DNA from: Salinimicrobium flavum
GTDB taxonomy: Bacteria; Bacteroidota; Bacteroidia; Flavobacteriales; Flavobacteriaceae
Reading direction: 5' to 3'
Assembly (NCBI RefSeq): GCF_042684505.1
Contig: NZ_JBHULT010000006.1
Coordinates: forward strand, 744,001-808,000
DNA length: 64,000 bases
Shown here: positions 49,346 to 58,987 of the stretch, one piece after another
Position numbering within the stretch: position 1 is the stretch's first letter
Layout: each line of letters starts with the position of its first letter
Notes under the pieces: model-generated
The model's input: the letters and a program-made list of their open reading frames with translations, nothing else
Databases searched by the model: none
Told to the model about the DNA's origin: nothing
Program-made: the position numbers and the translations under genes

Positions 49346-49954
49346 ATGGCTAGACGATCTTCACCTGAAGTAAATGCCGGTTCTATGGCCGATATTGCCT
49401 TCTTGCTTTTAATTTTCTTCCTGGTGACCACTACTATTGAAACAGATAGCGGGATCAGCAGAAAGTTACCGCCTATACAGGAAGATGAAGTGGAACCGCC
49501 GGTGATCAAGCAAAAGAATATTTTTCAGGTTATCGTTAACCGGAATAATCAATTGCTTGTTGAAGATGATCCAATGGAACTGAAAGATCTTAGAGAGGCA
49601 GCGATCGAATTTCTTGACAACGGAGGCGGAGTTGGAGAGGAAGCATGTGATTACTGTGAGGGAGCAGGGGATCCAAACTCTTCTGATAATCCCGACAAAG
49701 CTGTTATCATGCTTGTAAATGACAGACAGACCGAGTATGGTACTTATATTGCTGTACAGAACGAACTGGTAGCTGCTTACAACCACCTTCGGGATCGTAC
49801 AGCCCAACGTTTATTCGGAAAATCTTTCGATCAAATGGAAGCTGATTATGATGATCCCAGGTACCGTGGAAACAAAGAGACTCTGAAAGAACAAATTCAG
49901 CAGATCAGGGACATGTGGCCACAGAAGCTATCTGAAGCAGATCCGAAAAGTTAA
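49346..49954 (+). CDS. exbD: ExbD-type biopolymer transport protein 1
   Basis: 202 residues. One membrane helix (~13-34; SMADIAFLLLIFFLVTTTIE) with the essential Asp16 proton-pathway residue, then a periplasmic domain with a longer insert (GGGVGEEACDYCEG, ~112-125) containing two Cys. The partner of ExbB. Differs from the next ExbD by this insert, so the two subunits may form a heteromeric stator. Confidence 0.92.
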   Translation: MARRSSPEVNAGSMADIAFLLLIFFLVTTTIETDSGISRKLPPIQEDEVEPPVIKQKNIFQVIVNRNNQLLVEDDPMELKDLREAAIEFLDNGGGVGEEACDYCEGAGDPNSSDNPDKAVIMLVNDRQTEYGTYIAVQNELVAAYNHLRDRTAQRLFGKSFDQMEADYDDPRYRGNKETLKEQIQQIRDMWPQKLSEADPKS

Positions 49955-49974
49955 ACGTAGAAAAATCTTTAAAA

Positions 49975-50457
49975 ATGGCTAAATTCACAAAGAAAAAGAG
50001 TAGTGAGCTACCTGCGGTAAATACAGCGTCCTTACCCGATATTGTATTTATGCTACTTTTCTTCTTCATGGTGGCTACCGTTATGCGGGAAAACACTCTG
50101 AAAATTCAAAATGTATTGCCTTATGCAGACCAGGTTGAAAAGCTTGACAAGAAGGACCTGGTGATGTATATCTATGCCGGTAAACCTAGCGCAAGGTACC
50201 GTGCCAGCTTTGGTAAGGAAGCAAGAGTGCAGTTAAACGATAACTTTGCCGATGTTAGTGAGATTCAACAATTTATTTATGCTGAAAGGGAATCCAAGCG
50301 GGAAGAATTAAGACCGTATCTTACCACTGCCCTTAAAGTTGATAAAGAGACCAATATGGGTCTGGTTTCTGATATTAAACAGGAATTGAGAAAAGCAGAG
50401 GCACTTAAGATAAATTATACTACCCGAACAGGGGAAGCAAGTCAAAACCTGGAATAA
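49975..50457 (+). CDS. exbD: ExbD-type biopolymer transport protein 2
   Basis: 160 residues. TM segment ~20-40 (SLPDIVFMLLFFFMVATVM) with the conserved Asp22, and a compact periplasmic domain. Second ExbD of the cluster, 20 bp after the first. A strong terminator follows. Confidence 0.92.
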   Translation: MAKFTKKKSSELPAVNTASLPDIVFMLLFFFMVATVMRENTLKIQNVLPYADQVEKLDKKDLVMYIYAGKPSARYRASFGKEARVQLNDNFADVSEIQQFIYAERESKREELRPYLTTALKVDKETNMGLVSDIKQELRKAEALKINYTTRTGEASQNLE

Positions 50458-50480
50458 AATCCGATTTTCATTACTACGGG

Positions 50481-50520
50481 ATATCCCCTTTTAACTGCGG
50501 TTGAAAGGGGATATTTTTTT
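50481..50520 (+). terminator. Intrinsic terminator of exbB-exbD cluster
   Basis: ATATCCCCTTT and AAAGGGGATAT form an 11-pair stem around TAACTGCGGTTG, followed by TTTTTTTT. Confidence 0.93.
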
Positions 50521-50544
50521 TTGGCTTGCCGCCAACTTAAATTC

Positions 50545-50552
50545 TATATTTG
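50545..50552 (+). promoter_or_regulatory. -7 box of the PorT-like gene
   Basis: TATATTTG matches TAnnTTTG 14 bp before the ATG at 50567; TTG sequences lie about 20 bp upstream. Confidence 0.55.
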
Positions 50553-50566
50553 TGTAAAACCTTTTC

Positions 50567-51268
50567 ATGAGCCAAAAATTGTCTCTCTTCTATCTTTTGG
50601 TGTTCTTTCTGCCCTTCTTTATGAGCGCTCAGGAAGGAGAATCTTTGCCAGACAGCCTTTACCGTGAAGATCAGATCTATTTTGGTTTTACTTATAACAT
50701 TCTCTCCGGTTCCCCCAATGCCATTACCGGCTCCCAGTTTTCCGGTGGTTTTCATACCGGTTTTATCAGGGACTTCCCTTTGAACGAACGGCGAAATGTA
50801 GCTCTTGGAATTGGTCTTGGCTGGTCAATTGATACCTATGGTCATAATCTTTTCATTGGTGAGAGGGCTGATTCTGAAGAAACCATTTTTCAAATCCTTA
50901 ACAGGAATGTTATAGAGTTTGACAAGAACCGTTTCTCTACCCAGTCTGTAGATGTACCCATCCAGTTTAGATGGAGAACCTCCACCCCTGAGTCATATAA
51001 GTTCTGGCGCGTGTATACAGGGCTAAGACCGTCTTACGTCTATTACTTCCGCAGTAAGTTTGTGCAGCCCGGAAATACGGTAATCCAAACAGATGTACCC
51101 GAACTTAACCGCTTCAGGCTCGGTGCCACCTTTAATTTTGGGTATAACACTTTTAACTTCCATTTCTACTATAGCCTGAATTCCTTCTTCGATGATAAAG
51201 CTTTTGTTGAGGGAGAGAATATTGACCTTAAGACCTTCCAGGTTGGCCTAATATTCTATCTTTTATAG
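50567..51268 (+). CDS. porT: PorT-like outer-membrane beta-barrel protein
   Basis: 233 residues with signal peptide (LLVFFLPFFMSAQ), then about eight amphipathic strands (IYFGFTYNILSGS, ALGIGLGWSIDTYGHN, VDVPIQFRWRTS, FNFGYNTFNFHFYYSLN) and a C-terminal VGLIFYLL. Placed directly behind an ExbB/ExbD cluster, it matches the PorT family, which is part of the type IX secretion-gliding machinery. Identification from architecture and context, not from sequence comparison. Confidence 0.75.
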   Translation: MSQKLSLFYLLVFFLPFFMSAQEGESLPDSLYREDQIYFGFTYNILSGSPNAITGSQFSGGFHTGFIRDFPLNERRNVALGIGLGWSIDTYGHNLFIGERADSEETIFQILNRNVIEFDKNRFSTQSVDVPIQFRWRTSTPESYKFWRVYTGLRPSYVYYFRSKFVQPGNTVIQTDVPELNRFRLGATFNFGYNTFNFHFYYSLNSFFDDKAFVEGENIDLKTFQVGLIFYLL

Positions 51269-51868
51269 CCAGAAAAAGGCGGCGGCTATTTGAGGCAACA
51301 TCCCCGTAAAGATCCCCAGTACAAGCTCTTTGTTCGAATGGGCATTATAATGCAATCTCGAAGAGGCGGTAAGACCTGTAACGGCTACCAGAAAACTAAT
51401 GGTATAAATAAGATTGAGGTTGAAATGAACGCTTAGCAGAATAATAAACACAGTCAATCCGCTTAGTCCGGTCATGTGCAGGCTTATCTTTTTTCCGAAG
51501 AAAACAAAGAGTAAAGCAATGAAGGTGGAAACGAAAATACCGGCAAAGAAAAAATAGAGTTCGGGATAGTCAAAATAATCGAGCACGAACTTCAGCACGA
51601 GCAGAAGCAGGACCGTTTGCAACATTAGGGGCCATTTTCTTTCCCTCACTTCGATCATCAAATGGGATGTGGCTTTGCCCAGGGTTTTCATCATATAATA
51701 GAAAACCACCGGGATAAAGATAGTCATGATCGCGATTGCGATTAGCTTGGCTTTAATGACCTCTGCAGGAAAGAAACGGGGTGAGACCAGAAAATACAAC
51801 AAAGCACCTGCTAAAGGCATCCAGATTGGGTGAAACAGGAGGGAAGCGATCTTCAGCAGGAACTTCAT
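51263..51868 (-). CDS. Hypothetical polytopic membrane protein
   Basis: 201 residues with about five hydrophobic helices (near 12-30, 40-60, 78-110, 120-145, 150-195). The arrangement of hydrophobic helices and a possible HYNAHSNKEL segment near 185 recall the phosphatase PAP2 superfamily, but the phosphatase motifs are not evident, so no function is assigned. It starts in a TAATG overlap with the rpoN stop; the pair is likely one transcript. Confidence 0.55.
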   Translation of the reverse strand: MKFLLKIASLLFHPIWMPLAGALLYFLVSPRFFPAEVIKAKLIAIAIMTIFIPVVFYYMMKTLGKATSHLMIEVRERKWPLMLQTVLLLLVLKFVLDYFDYPELYFFFAGIFVSTFIALLFVFFGKKISLHMTGLSGLTVFIILLSVHFNLNLIYTISFLVAVTGLTASSRLHYNAHSNKELVLGIFTGMLPQIAAAFFWL

Positions 51869-53328
51869 TAAATTTCTTTTCGCAGACGGGCCACGGGAAT
51901 GTCTAGTTGTTCCCGGTATTTGGCAACCGTTCTTCGTGCAATAGGATAACCTTTCTCCTTTAGCATCTTGGCCAGTTTTTCATCGGTAAGGGGTTTCCGC
52001 TTGTTTTCTTCCTCAATGGTCATTTCCAGGATTTTCTTGATCTCGCGGGTGGAGACATCTTCCCCCTGGTCATTTTTCATAGATTCAGAGAAGAATTCCT
52101 TGATAAGTTTCGTACCATAAGGTGTATCTACATATTTACTGTTTGCCACCCGGGAAACGGTTGAAACGTCCATATCAATCTCATCTGCAATATCTTTAAG
52201 GATCATGGGCTTTAGATTGCGTTCATCCCCTGAAAGGAAATATTCCTTCTGGTAGTTCATGATGGAGCTCATGGTTACAAAAAGAGTGGTTTGTCGCTGC
52301 TTTATGGCTTCAATAAACCATTTCGCAGCATCCAGTTTTTGTTTGATGAACATGACCGCATCTTTCTGGGCTCTTGATTTCTCTTTGGAAGCCTTATAAC
52401 CCTTCAACATTTCACTGTAGTCTTTGGATACATGCATTTCTGGAGCATTCCTCCCGTTAAGACTAAGTTCCAGTTCCCCATCTACGATCTTTATGGTAAA
52501 ATCTGGGATCACGTGTTCCACGAGGCGGGTACTGCCTGCGTAGGCACCTCCCGGTTTGGGATTGAGATGTTCAATTACATCTATCGCTTCCCGAAGGTCA
52601 TCTTCGGTTATATCATGTTTGGAAAGCAGTTTTTGATAATGCTTTTTACTGAACTGGTCGAAGGATCTGTCGATGATATCTGCTGCCAGGCTAACTGCCC
52701 TGGTGGGTTCTTTTCTATTAAGCTGTATCAACAGGCATTCCTGCAGGCTTCTCGCACCAACCCCTGCAGGATCAAGTTCATGCACATAGGAAAGTACCTT
52801 TTCAACGGTTGCTTCATCTGTGTACACGTTTTGAGTAAAGGCCAGATCATCTACAATATCCTGAACAGAACGTCTTATATATCCGCTTTCATCCACACTG
52901 CCTACAAGGAATTCTGCAATTTCTTTTTCAGATTCGGTAAGGCGTAAGGTACTAAGCTGGGTCTTTAAATATTGGGTGAAAGAGGTGCCTGAAGCATAAG
53001 GTACATGCTTATCTTCATCATCTGCGCTATAATTGTTCGCCTGCAGTCGGTAGCTGGGGATCTCATCATCACTCAGATACTCATCTACATCGATCTCTGC
53101 CTCAATAGATTCTGTACCAGGATCATCATCCTGGTATTCATCCTGGTCGTACTCGTCTTCGTACTCATCTTTTTCTTCCTTCCCCCCTTCAAGAGCGGGA
53201 TTCTCTTCCATTTCCTGTTTAAGCCGCTGTTCAAAAGCCTGCGTGGGAAGCTGTATAAGCTTCATCAACTGGATCTGTTGGGGGGAGAGCTTTTGAGATA
53301 ATTTTAAATTAAGCTGCTGTTTTAGCAT
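51868..53328 (-). CDS. rpoN: RNA polymerase sigma-54 factor
   Basis: 486 residues with all three regions: the Gln-rich activator-interacting region I (LSPQQIQLMKLIQLPTQAF near 12-40), an acidic Asp/Glu-rich region II (~55-100), the core-binding domain, and the -12 helix-turn-helix with the RpoN box ARRTVAKYREQL at the C-terminus (near 465-477). It directs transcription of genes activated by enhancer-binding proteins. Monocistronic or with the following membrane protein. Confidence 0.95.
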   Translation of the reverse strand: MLKQQLNLKLSQKLSPQQIQLMKLIQLPTQAFEQRLKQEMEENPALEGGKEEKDEYEDEYDQDEYQDDDPGTESIEAEIDVDEYLSDDEIPSYRLQANNYSADDEDKHVPYASGTSFTQYLKTQLSTLRLTESEKEIAEFLVGSVDESGYIRRSVQDIVDDLAFTQNVYTDEATVEKVLSYVHELDPAGVGARSLQECLLIQLNRKEPTRAVSLAADIIDRSFDQFSKKHYQKLLSKHDITEDDLREAIDVIEHLNPKPGGAYAGSTRLVEHVIPDFTIKIVDGELELSLNGRNAPEMHVSKDYSEMLKGYKASKEKSRAQKDAVMFIKQKLDAAKWFIEAIKQRQTTLFVTMSSIMNYQKEYFLSGDERNLKPMILKDIADEIDMDVSTVSRVANSKYVDTPYGTKLIKEFFSESMKNDQGEDVSTREIKKILEMTIEEENKRKPLTDEKLAKMLKEKGYPIARRTVAKYREQLDIPVARLRKEI

Positions 53329-53357
53329 ATATATAGGGCTTTCTATAAAAATAAAAA

Positions 53358-53391
53358 AACAATCTTCAAACGTAAAACTTTGAAGATTGTT
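53358..53391 (-). terminator. Intrinsic terminator of asnS
   Basis: AACAATCTTCAAA and TTTGAAGATTGTT form a 13-pair stem with a CGTAAAAC loop, 27 bp past the asnS stop, followed by a T run on the minus strand. Confidence 0.88.
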
Positions 53392-53418
53392 TTATGAGTA
53401 CTTTAGGACAGCATATAA

Positions 53419-54861
53419 TTAGAATTCGGCGTTTTGGGGTGTGCGGGGGAATGGTATAACATCCCTTATGTTAGACATCCCGGTGGCGAATTGCACCAGG
53501 CGCTCAAATCCAAGTCCGAATCCACTGTGCACACAGGTTCCGAATTTACGGGTATCGAGGTACCACCAGAGTTCCTTTTCATCAATATCCAGGGCTTTCA
53601 TCTTGTCTCTTAACACCTCAAGCCTTTCTTCCCTTTGGGACCCTCCAACGATCTCCCCAATACCTGGGAAAAGAATATCCATAGCCCTAACGGTTTTTCC
53701 ATCCTCGTTAAGGCGCATGTAGAAGGCTTTGATATTAGCAGGGTAATCAAAAAGAATTACGGGGCATTTAAAGTGCTTTTCTACAAGGTACCTTTCGTGC
53801 TCGCTTTGCAGGTCTGCTCCCCATTCTTCTATGACATAGTTGAATTTCTTCTTCTTGTTGGGTTTAGAGTTCTTAAGAATGTCGATGGCTTCGGTATAAC
53901 TTACCCTTTTGAAATTGTTCTCTATGACAAACTTTAGTTTATCTGTAAGTCCCATGGGGCTTCTTTCAGCTTCAGGTTTCATTTTATCTTCACTGGCCTG
54001 GCGCTCTTCAAGAAAAGCCAGGTCATCTTTACAGTTTTCCAAAATGTACCGTAGAACGTATTTAATAAAATCTTCGGCGATATCCATATTTCCGGCAAGG
54101 TCGCAGAAAGCCATTTCGGGCTCTACCATCCAGAATTCTGCCAGGTGGCGGGAAGTATTCGAATTTTCGGCTCTAAAGGTAGGGCCAAAGGTATAAACCT
54201 GTCCAAGTCCCAAAGCGTATGTCTCTGCTTCCAGTTGACCCGAAACCGTAAGGTTGGTCTCCTTTCCGAAGAAATCTTCCTTAAAATCTATTTTTCCATC
54301 TTCTGTTTTGGGAACATTGTCGAGATCAAAAGCGGTCACCTTGAACATTTCTCCGGCTCCTTCAGCATCGCTTCCTGTAATGATAGGAGTATTGACGTAA
54401 TGGAAATTGTTCTGCTGAAAATAACTGTGTACCGCAAAAGACAATTTAGATCTAAGACGCATCACCGCTCCAAAAGTATTGGTGCGCACTCTCAAATGTG
54501 CCTGCTCCCTGAGTTTCTCAAGAGTATGTCTTTTTGGGGACAGAATAGTAAGTTTGACCTCTTCAGGGTCTGCATCTCCAAGGATCTCTACTGAAGAGAC
54601 CTGTATTTCAACTTTCTGGCCGCTCCCAAGGCTTTCCTGCAAAGTACCGTTCACTTTTATGGCAGCACCAACTGTGATACGTTTAAGAAGGGCCTCGTTC
54701 ATCTTCTCAAAATCAACCACAGCCTGAATGTTGTTAATCGTAGATCCGTCATTTAGGGCAATAAAACGGTTACTTCGGAAAGAACGAACCCATCCTTTGA
54801 CCTCTACTTCCTGTAAATACTGCGTACTCTCTAAAAGTTCAGCGACTTTGCCTTTTATCAT
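53419..54861 (-). CDS. asnS: Asparaginyl-tRNA synthetase
   Basis: From the ATG at 54861, 480 residues. OB-fold anticodon domain (VEVKGWVRSFRSNRF) then class II core with motif 2 (GPTFRAENSNTSRHLAEFWM) and motif 3 (CVHSGFGLGFERLVQF). A longer reading to 54912 would include the promoter -7 box TATCTTTG (54882-54889), which confirms the shorter start. It charges tRNA-Asn in the cytoplasm. Both aspS and asnS present means the tRNA-dependent amidation route for Asn is not required. Confidence 0.95.
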   Translation of the reverse strand: MIKGKVAELLESTQYLQEVEVKGWVRSFRSNRFIALNDGSTINNIQAVVDFEKMNEALLKRITVGAAIKVNGTLQESLGSGQKVEIQVSSVEILGDADPEEVKLTILSPKRHTLEKLREQAHLRVRTNTFGAVMRLRSKLSFAVHSYFQQNNFHYVNTPIITGSDAEGAGEMFKVTAFDLDNVPKTEDGKIDFKEDFFGKETNLTVSGQLEAETYALGLGQVYTFGPTFRAENSNTSRHLAEFWMVEPEMAFCDLAGNMDIAEDFIKYVLRYILENCKDDLAFLEERQASEDKMKPEAERSPMGLTDKLKFVIENNFKRVSYTEAIDILKNSKPNKKKKFNYVIEEWGADLQSEHERYLVEKHFKCPVILFDYPANIKAFYMRLNEDGKTVRAMDILFPGIGEIVGGSQREERLEVLRDKMKALDIDEKELWWYLDTRKFGTCVHSGFGLGFERLVQFATGMSNIRDVIPFPRTPQNAEF

Positions 54862-54881
54862 TTCTTCTTGAATTTGGGGAA

Positions 54882-54912
54882 CAAAGATAATTTTTCCCCT
54901 GAAGCTTAGCAA
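54882..54912 (-). promoter_or_regulatory. asnS promoter
   Basis: Minus-strand -33 TTG (54910-54912) and -7 TATCTTTG (54882-54889) with a 20-bp gap. The -7 box is 21 bp from the ATG at 54861. Confidence 0.75.
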
Positions 54913-54966
54913 GTAAATGAGTTCTTCAAAATTCTATAAAAATTATTCCGGAAAATACCTTTTTTA

Positions 54967-57387
54967 CTATTTTTTGGGATCTTCTTCTTCCTCATCTTCA
55001 GGAAAGGAATCTTCTTCGGATATAATATCAATGGCTGGCTCTTTAAGAACTTCCTTATTTGCAATTTCCTTCTCCAGGGAAAGAAGCAGGGCGGGCAGCA
55101 ATAACAGGTTGGAGAGCATGGCAAACAGTAAGGTGGCCGAAACCAGTCCTCCCAGTGCCACGGTACCTCCAAAACTACTGATCATAAAAACCGAGAATCC
55201 GAAGAAGAGCACGATAGAGGTATAGAACATACTTACTCCTGTTTCCCGAAGAGCGGCATAAACAGAGCGTTTTATCTTCCAGTTGTTGGCCTTGAGCTCC
55301 TGTCTATATTTAGCCAGGAAATGTATGGTGTCGTCTACAGAGATCCCAAAAGCAATACTGAATACCAGGATGGTAGAGGGTTTGATGGGTACCCCCAGGA
55401 AGCCCATCATCCCCGCAGTAACCAGTAAGGGTAATAGGTTAGGTACCAGGGAGATCAGGATCATTCGCCAGGATTTGAACATCCAGGCCATAAGCAAAGC
55501 GATGAGGAAAATGGCAAGGCTTAGCGAGATCACCAGGTTCTTCACCAGGTAATTGGTCCCTTTCTGAAAAATGAGGGCCTTCCCGGTCATCTCGACCGAA
55601 TAACGGTCTTCAGGAAAGATCTTATTGATCTGTGGCCACAGGTCTTCCTCGATCCTTTCCATCTCTTTTGTGCCTATATCTTTCATGAAAGTGGTCATCC
55701 TGGCATAACGGCCGGTACTGTCAACATAAGTGCTCAACAAATTTCCGTCCTCCCCGCCTAGACCCTTTGCATAGGGTAAAATGAAGTTCTGTTCCTGGGA
55801 AGTGGGCAATTGATAATATTTTGGGTTCCCATTGTAATAAGCCTGTTTGGAATATTTCACAAGGTTCACTACAGAGATAGGTTTTGACAGTTCCTCCTCT
55901 TCTGAAAGGCGCTCCTGCAGCTGTTCCATTTTCTTTAGAGTGGTGAGCTTCATGACCCCTTTTTCCCGTTGAGTATCTATAAGGATCTCCAGGGGCATCA
56001 CCCCGTCAAATTCATCTTCGAAGAATTCTATATCCTTAAAGAAGTCGGCAGATTCCGGCATATCTTCCAAAAGGCTGCCTGAGATCCTGATGTTGAAAAT
56101 GCCAATTATACTAACCGCCAGAAGAATGACTGAAATAATGAAAATGCTGATCCTGTGATGTCTTACCATTCGTTCCATCCAGTCTACAAAACCTCCTATC
56201 CACCGTTTGTTCAGGTGTTTGAGGTGTTTTCGCTTCGGAACCTTCATATAACTGTAAGTGATCGGGATGATCAATAGGCTTAGGATGAAGATGGCGAAGA
56301 TATTAATAGAAGCTACAATACCGAATTCTGTCAGCAAAGTACTGTCAGTAAGAATAAAGGTTGCGAAACCTGAAGCAGTGGTAAGGTTGGTCAATAAAGT
56401 GGCATTTCCAACCTTGGTGATTACCCGCTGCAGGGATTTGGCCTGGTTGCCATGTTTCTTGATCTCCTGCTGGTATTTATTGATCAGGAAGATACAGTTG
56501 GGTATCCCAATCACGATGATCAACGGCGGAATTATAGCGGTAAGCACTGTTATTTCGTAATGAAGCAGGCCAAGTACCCCAAATGCCCACATTACCCCAA
56601 TAATCACAGTGACCATCGAAATTATGGTAGCCCTGAAAGACCTGAAGAAAAAGAAGAAGATAAGGGAAGTTACCAGCAGGGCAGCTGCTATGAAGAGTCC
56701 TATTTCATCTATGATGTTCTGGGAATTGAGCGTCCTTATGTAAGGCATCCCTGAGACATACACATTGAGCCCTTGTTCCTTCTCAAAATTCTCTACCAGC
56801 GGAATAAGTTCTTCCACGACGAAGTCACGCCGAAGCTCTGAATTCACGATGTCTTTATGGAGATAAATGGCCGTTTGTACGGTATTGCTTTTTTTGCTGT
56901 AAACCAGCCCCTCGTAAAAAGGAAGTCGTTCAAATAGTTCCTCTCTGTATTCTTCTACCTTTACACCGTCCGGGTTAGGCTCAGTAATGAAAGGGACCAT
57001 TTCAAACCTTCCGGGATCTTCAAATTTTTGAAGTTTTTTAAGGTCACCTAATGAGATCGTGAAATCAACTGCCTCGAAATCTTTCAGCTGTTCAGCAAGC
57101 CGGTTCCAGGCACTGAATTTCTCAGGAGTGAAAAGTGCCGGATCATTGACCGCCATCACGATCAGGTTTCCTTCTTCGCCAAATTTATCGAGGAACTGCT
57201 GATACTGCAGATTTATTTCATCATCATCTGGCAGCAGGTTTGCTTCGGTATAGGAAAATTTCATGTTCTTCCATTGGGAACCAAGGAAGACGGTAATTAG
57301 AAAGATCAATATTAGGATTAGGATCCTGTTGCGAAGGATGGTGCGTGCAACAGTATTCCAGAACTCAAAACTCAGAAACTTGGACAT
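54967..57387 (-). CDS. MMPL-family RND transporter
   Basis: 806 residues, RND superfamily MMPL/SSD type with two halves of six helices each: TM1 (~20-35), a ~190-residue periplasmic loop, TM2-6 (~215-370), TM7 (~410-432), a second loop, TM8-12 (~625-775). The TM4 and TM10 charged pairs show as VIGIPNCIFLINK and SFGISVDDTIHFLAKY. C-terminal acidic tail (EEDSFPEDEEEEDPKK). Such proteins export lipids, hopanoids or acyl compounds. Single gene; its promoter (TACCTTTG) lies close upstream. Confidence 0.9.
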   Translation of the reverse strand: MSKFLSFEFWNTVARTILRNRILILILIFLITVFLGSQWKNMKFSYTEANLLPDDDEINLQYQQFLDKFGEEGNLIVMAVNDPALFTPEKFSAWNRLAEQLKDFEAVDFTISLGDLKKLQKFEDPGRFEMVPFITEPNPDGVKVEEYREELFERLPFYEGLVYSKKSNTVQTAIYLHKDIVNSELRRDFVVEELIPLVENFEKEQGLNVYVSGMPYIRTLNSQNIIDEIGLFIAAALLVTSLIFFFFFRSFRATIISMVTVIIGVMWAFGVLGLLHYEITVLTAIIPPLIIVIGIPNCIFLINKYQQEIKKHGNQAKSLQRVITKVGNATLLTNLTTASGFATFILTDSTLLTEFGIVASINIFAIFILSLLIIPITYSYMKVPKRKHLKHLNKRWIGGFVDWMERMVRHHRISIFIISVILLAVSIIGIFNIRISGSLLEDMPESADFFKDIEFFEDEFDGVMPLEILIDTQREKGVMKLTTLKKMEQLQERLSEEEELSKPISVVNLVKYSKQAYYNGNPKYYQLPTSQEQNFILPYAKGLGGEDGNLLSTYVDSTGRYARMTTFMKDIGTKEMERIEEDLWPQINKIFPEDRYSVEMTGKALIFQKGTNYLVKNLVISLSLAIFLIALLMAWMFKSWRMILISLVPNLLPLLVTAGMMGFLGVPIKPSTILVFSIAFGISVDDTIHFLAKYRQELKANNWKIKRSVYAALRETGVSMFYTSIVLFFGFSVFMISSFGGTVALGGLVSATLLFAMLSNLLLLPALLLSLEKEIANKEVLKEPAIDIISEEDSFPEDEEEEDPKK

Positions 57388-57406
57388 TCGTTAGAAATCA
57401 AGGCTG

Positions 57407-57435
57407 CAAAGGTAAGAAAGACTGTTCACTTTCAA
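57407..57435 (-). promoter_or_regulatory. MMPL transporter promoter
   Basis: Minus-strand -33 TTG (57433-57435) and -7 TACCTTTG (57407-57414), 18 bp apart, 19 bp upstream of the start codon. Confidence 0.75.
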
Positions 57436-57483
57436 GAAAAACGAAGGGGAAGAAATAGGCCGGAAAAACTGTTTTTTAAGTGC

Positions 57484-57510
57484 AAAAAAAGCGGCCGGGA
57501 GCCGCTTTAG
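57484..57510 (-). terminator. Intrinsic terminator of pyrH-frr
   Basis: AAAGCGGC and GCCGCTTT arms with a CGGGA loop and a T tract on the minus strand, 21 bp past frr. Confidence 0.88.
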
Positions 57511-57530
57511 GATTATTTGATCTGGAGTGA

Positions 57531-58085
57531 TCACACGGTCATTATCTCTTTTTCTTTAACGGCCAGGATCTTCTCGATCTTCTCGATGTAAGTATCGGTT
57601 AACTTTTGAATATCTGCTTCGGCTATTTTCGTAAGATCTTCAGAAATATCCAGTTTTTTGATCTCCTGGTTTGCATTTTTTCGGTCATTACGTACACCTA
57701 CTTTAGCATCTTCAGCTTCAGCTTTAGCCTGTTTGGCAAGTTCACGCCTGCGTTCCTCTGTAAGCGGCGGAACGTTGATGATCACGCTGTCACCATTATT
57801 CATGGGATTAAAACCAAGATTTGCCTGCATGATCCCTTTTTCAATAGCGGTGATCATATTCTTTTCGAACGGCTGGATGCTTAAAGTGCGCGCATCGGGG
57901 GTGTTCACATTGGCTACCTGGTTAAGAGGGGTAAGGCTTCCATAGTAATCTACCCGAACGCTTCCCAGCATGGCCGGGGTGGCTTTACCTGCCCTGATGT
58001 TCAATAATTGCTTTTCCAGGTGCAAAATGGCGTTTTGCATGGCCTCATTTGTGCTGTCAATAATAAAATCTACTTCGTCGTTCAT
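57531..58085 (-). CDS. frr: Ribosome recycling factor
   Basis: 184 residues, standard RRF length. Recognisable blocks: HLEKQLLNIRAGKATPAMLGSVRVDYYG, PLNQVANVNTPDARTLSIQPF, VPPLTEERRRELAKQAK and the C-terminal DEV-type LTDTYIEKIEKILAVKEKEI. It splits post-termination ribosomes together with EF-G. Downstream of pyrH by 46 bp, the conserved pyrH-frr order. Confidence 0.97.
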   Translation of the reverse strand: MNDEVDFIIDSTNEAMQNAILHLEKQLLNIRAGKATPAMLGSVRVDYYGSLTPLNQVANVNTPDARTLSIQPFEKNMITAIEKGIMQANLGFNPMNNGDSVIINVPPLTEERRRELAKQAKAEAEDAKVGVRNDRKNANQEIKKLDISEDLTKIAEADIQKLTDTYIEKIEKILAVKEKEIMTV

Positions 58086-58131
58086 TTTTTTAAACTAATT
58101 TAAAAACTGATTTTCAAAATGCAGACCGGGA

Positions 58132-58839
58132 TCATAAATTGACCTTGGTCCCTACGTTCTGTCCGGTTACCACTTTTTCAAGATTTCCGGGTTTATTCAT
58201 ATCAAAAACTATGATGGGTAACTTATTCTCCTGGCTTAGGGTAAAGGCAGTGGTATCCATTACCTTGAGTCCTTTTGTCAAGACATCATCAAAGCTAATA
58301 AAGTCAAATTTAGTGGCTTTTTTATCCTTTTCAGGATCTGCCGTATAGATTCCGTCTACACGGGTTCCTTTAAGGATCACATCTGCCTGGATCTCAATGG
58401 CCCTCAGGACTGCTGCAGAATCTGTAGTGAAGTAAGGATTCCCCGTACCTCCGCCAAAGATCACTACGCGACCTTTTTCGAGGTGACGCATGGCTTTACG
58501 TCTAATGAAGGGCTCTGCAACTTCGTTGATCTTAATGGCAGACTGCAACCGGGTCTCAATACCGGCATCTTCCAGAGCAGATTGGAGTGCCAATCCGTTA
58601 ATTACGGTGGCCAGCATTCCCATGTGGTCTCCGGTTACCCGGTCCATTCCCTTACTGGCTCCTGCCACACCTCTAAAGATATTTCCACCTCCTATAACTA
58701 TGGCTACTTCAACCCCTTTGCTGGTGACAGCAAGGATCTCCTTTGCGTATTCTGCCAGCCGTTCGGGATCTATCCCGTATTGGCGATTACCCATAAGGGC
58801 TTCTCCTGAAAGTTTAAGTAAGATCCTTTTGTAGTGCAT
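58132..58839 (-). CDS. pyrH: UMP kinase
   Basis: 235 residues from ATG 58839, with the canonical opening YKRILLKLSGEALMG. GGGNIFRG and ADVILKGTRVDGIYTADPEKD are UMP-kinase (amino-acid-kinase fold) signatures. A longer frame to 58920 would add 27 residues upstream of the promoter box TAGTTTTG and is not credible. It converts UMP to UDP for pyrimidine nucleotide supply; frr follows. Confidence 0.97.
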   Translation of the reverse strand: MHYKRILLKLSGEALMGNRQYGIDPERLAEYAKEILAVTSKGVEVAIVIGGGNIFRGVAGASKGMDRVTGDHMGMLATVINGLALQSALEDAGIETRLQSAIKINEVAEPFIRRKAMRHLEKGRVVIFGGGTGNPYFTTDSAAVLRAIEIQADVILKGTRVDGIYTADPEKDKKATKFDFISFDDVLTKGLKVMDTTAFTLSQENKLPIIVFDMNKPGNLEKVVTGQNVGTKVNL

Positions 58840-58862
58840 GTATAAATTTTGAATGGGTTGTG

Positions 58863-58870
58863 CAAAACTA
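58863..58870 (-). promoter_or_regulatory. -7 box of pyrH-frr
   Basis: Minus-strand TAGTTTTG, 23 bp before the pyrH ATG; upstream sequence is AT-rich with no clear -33. Confidence 0.55.
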
Positions 58871-58987
58871 ATGAAATTATTAATGTGATATAGACGGCAA
58901 AAAATATAATTGGTACCCACCAGGAGGGAGGCGGGAATTTTATACTTTTATTAACGGAAAATGACGTTTCCGAAGTAAAACAGGATT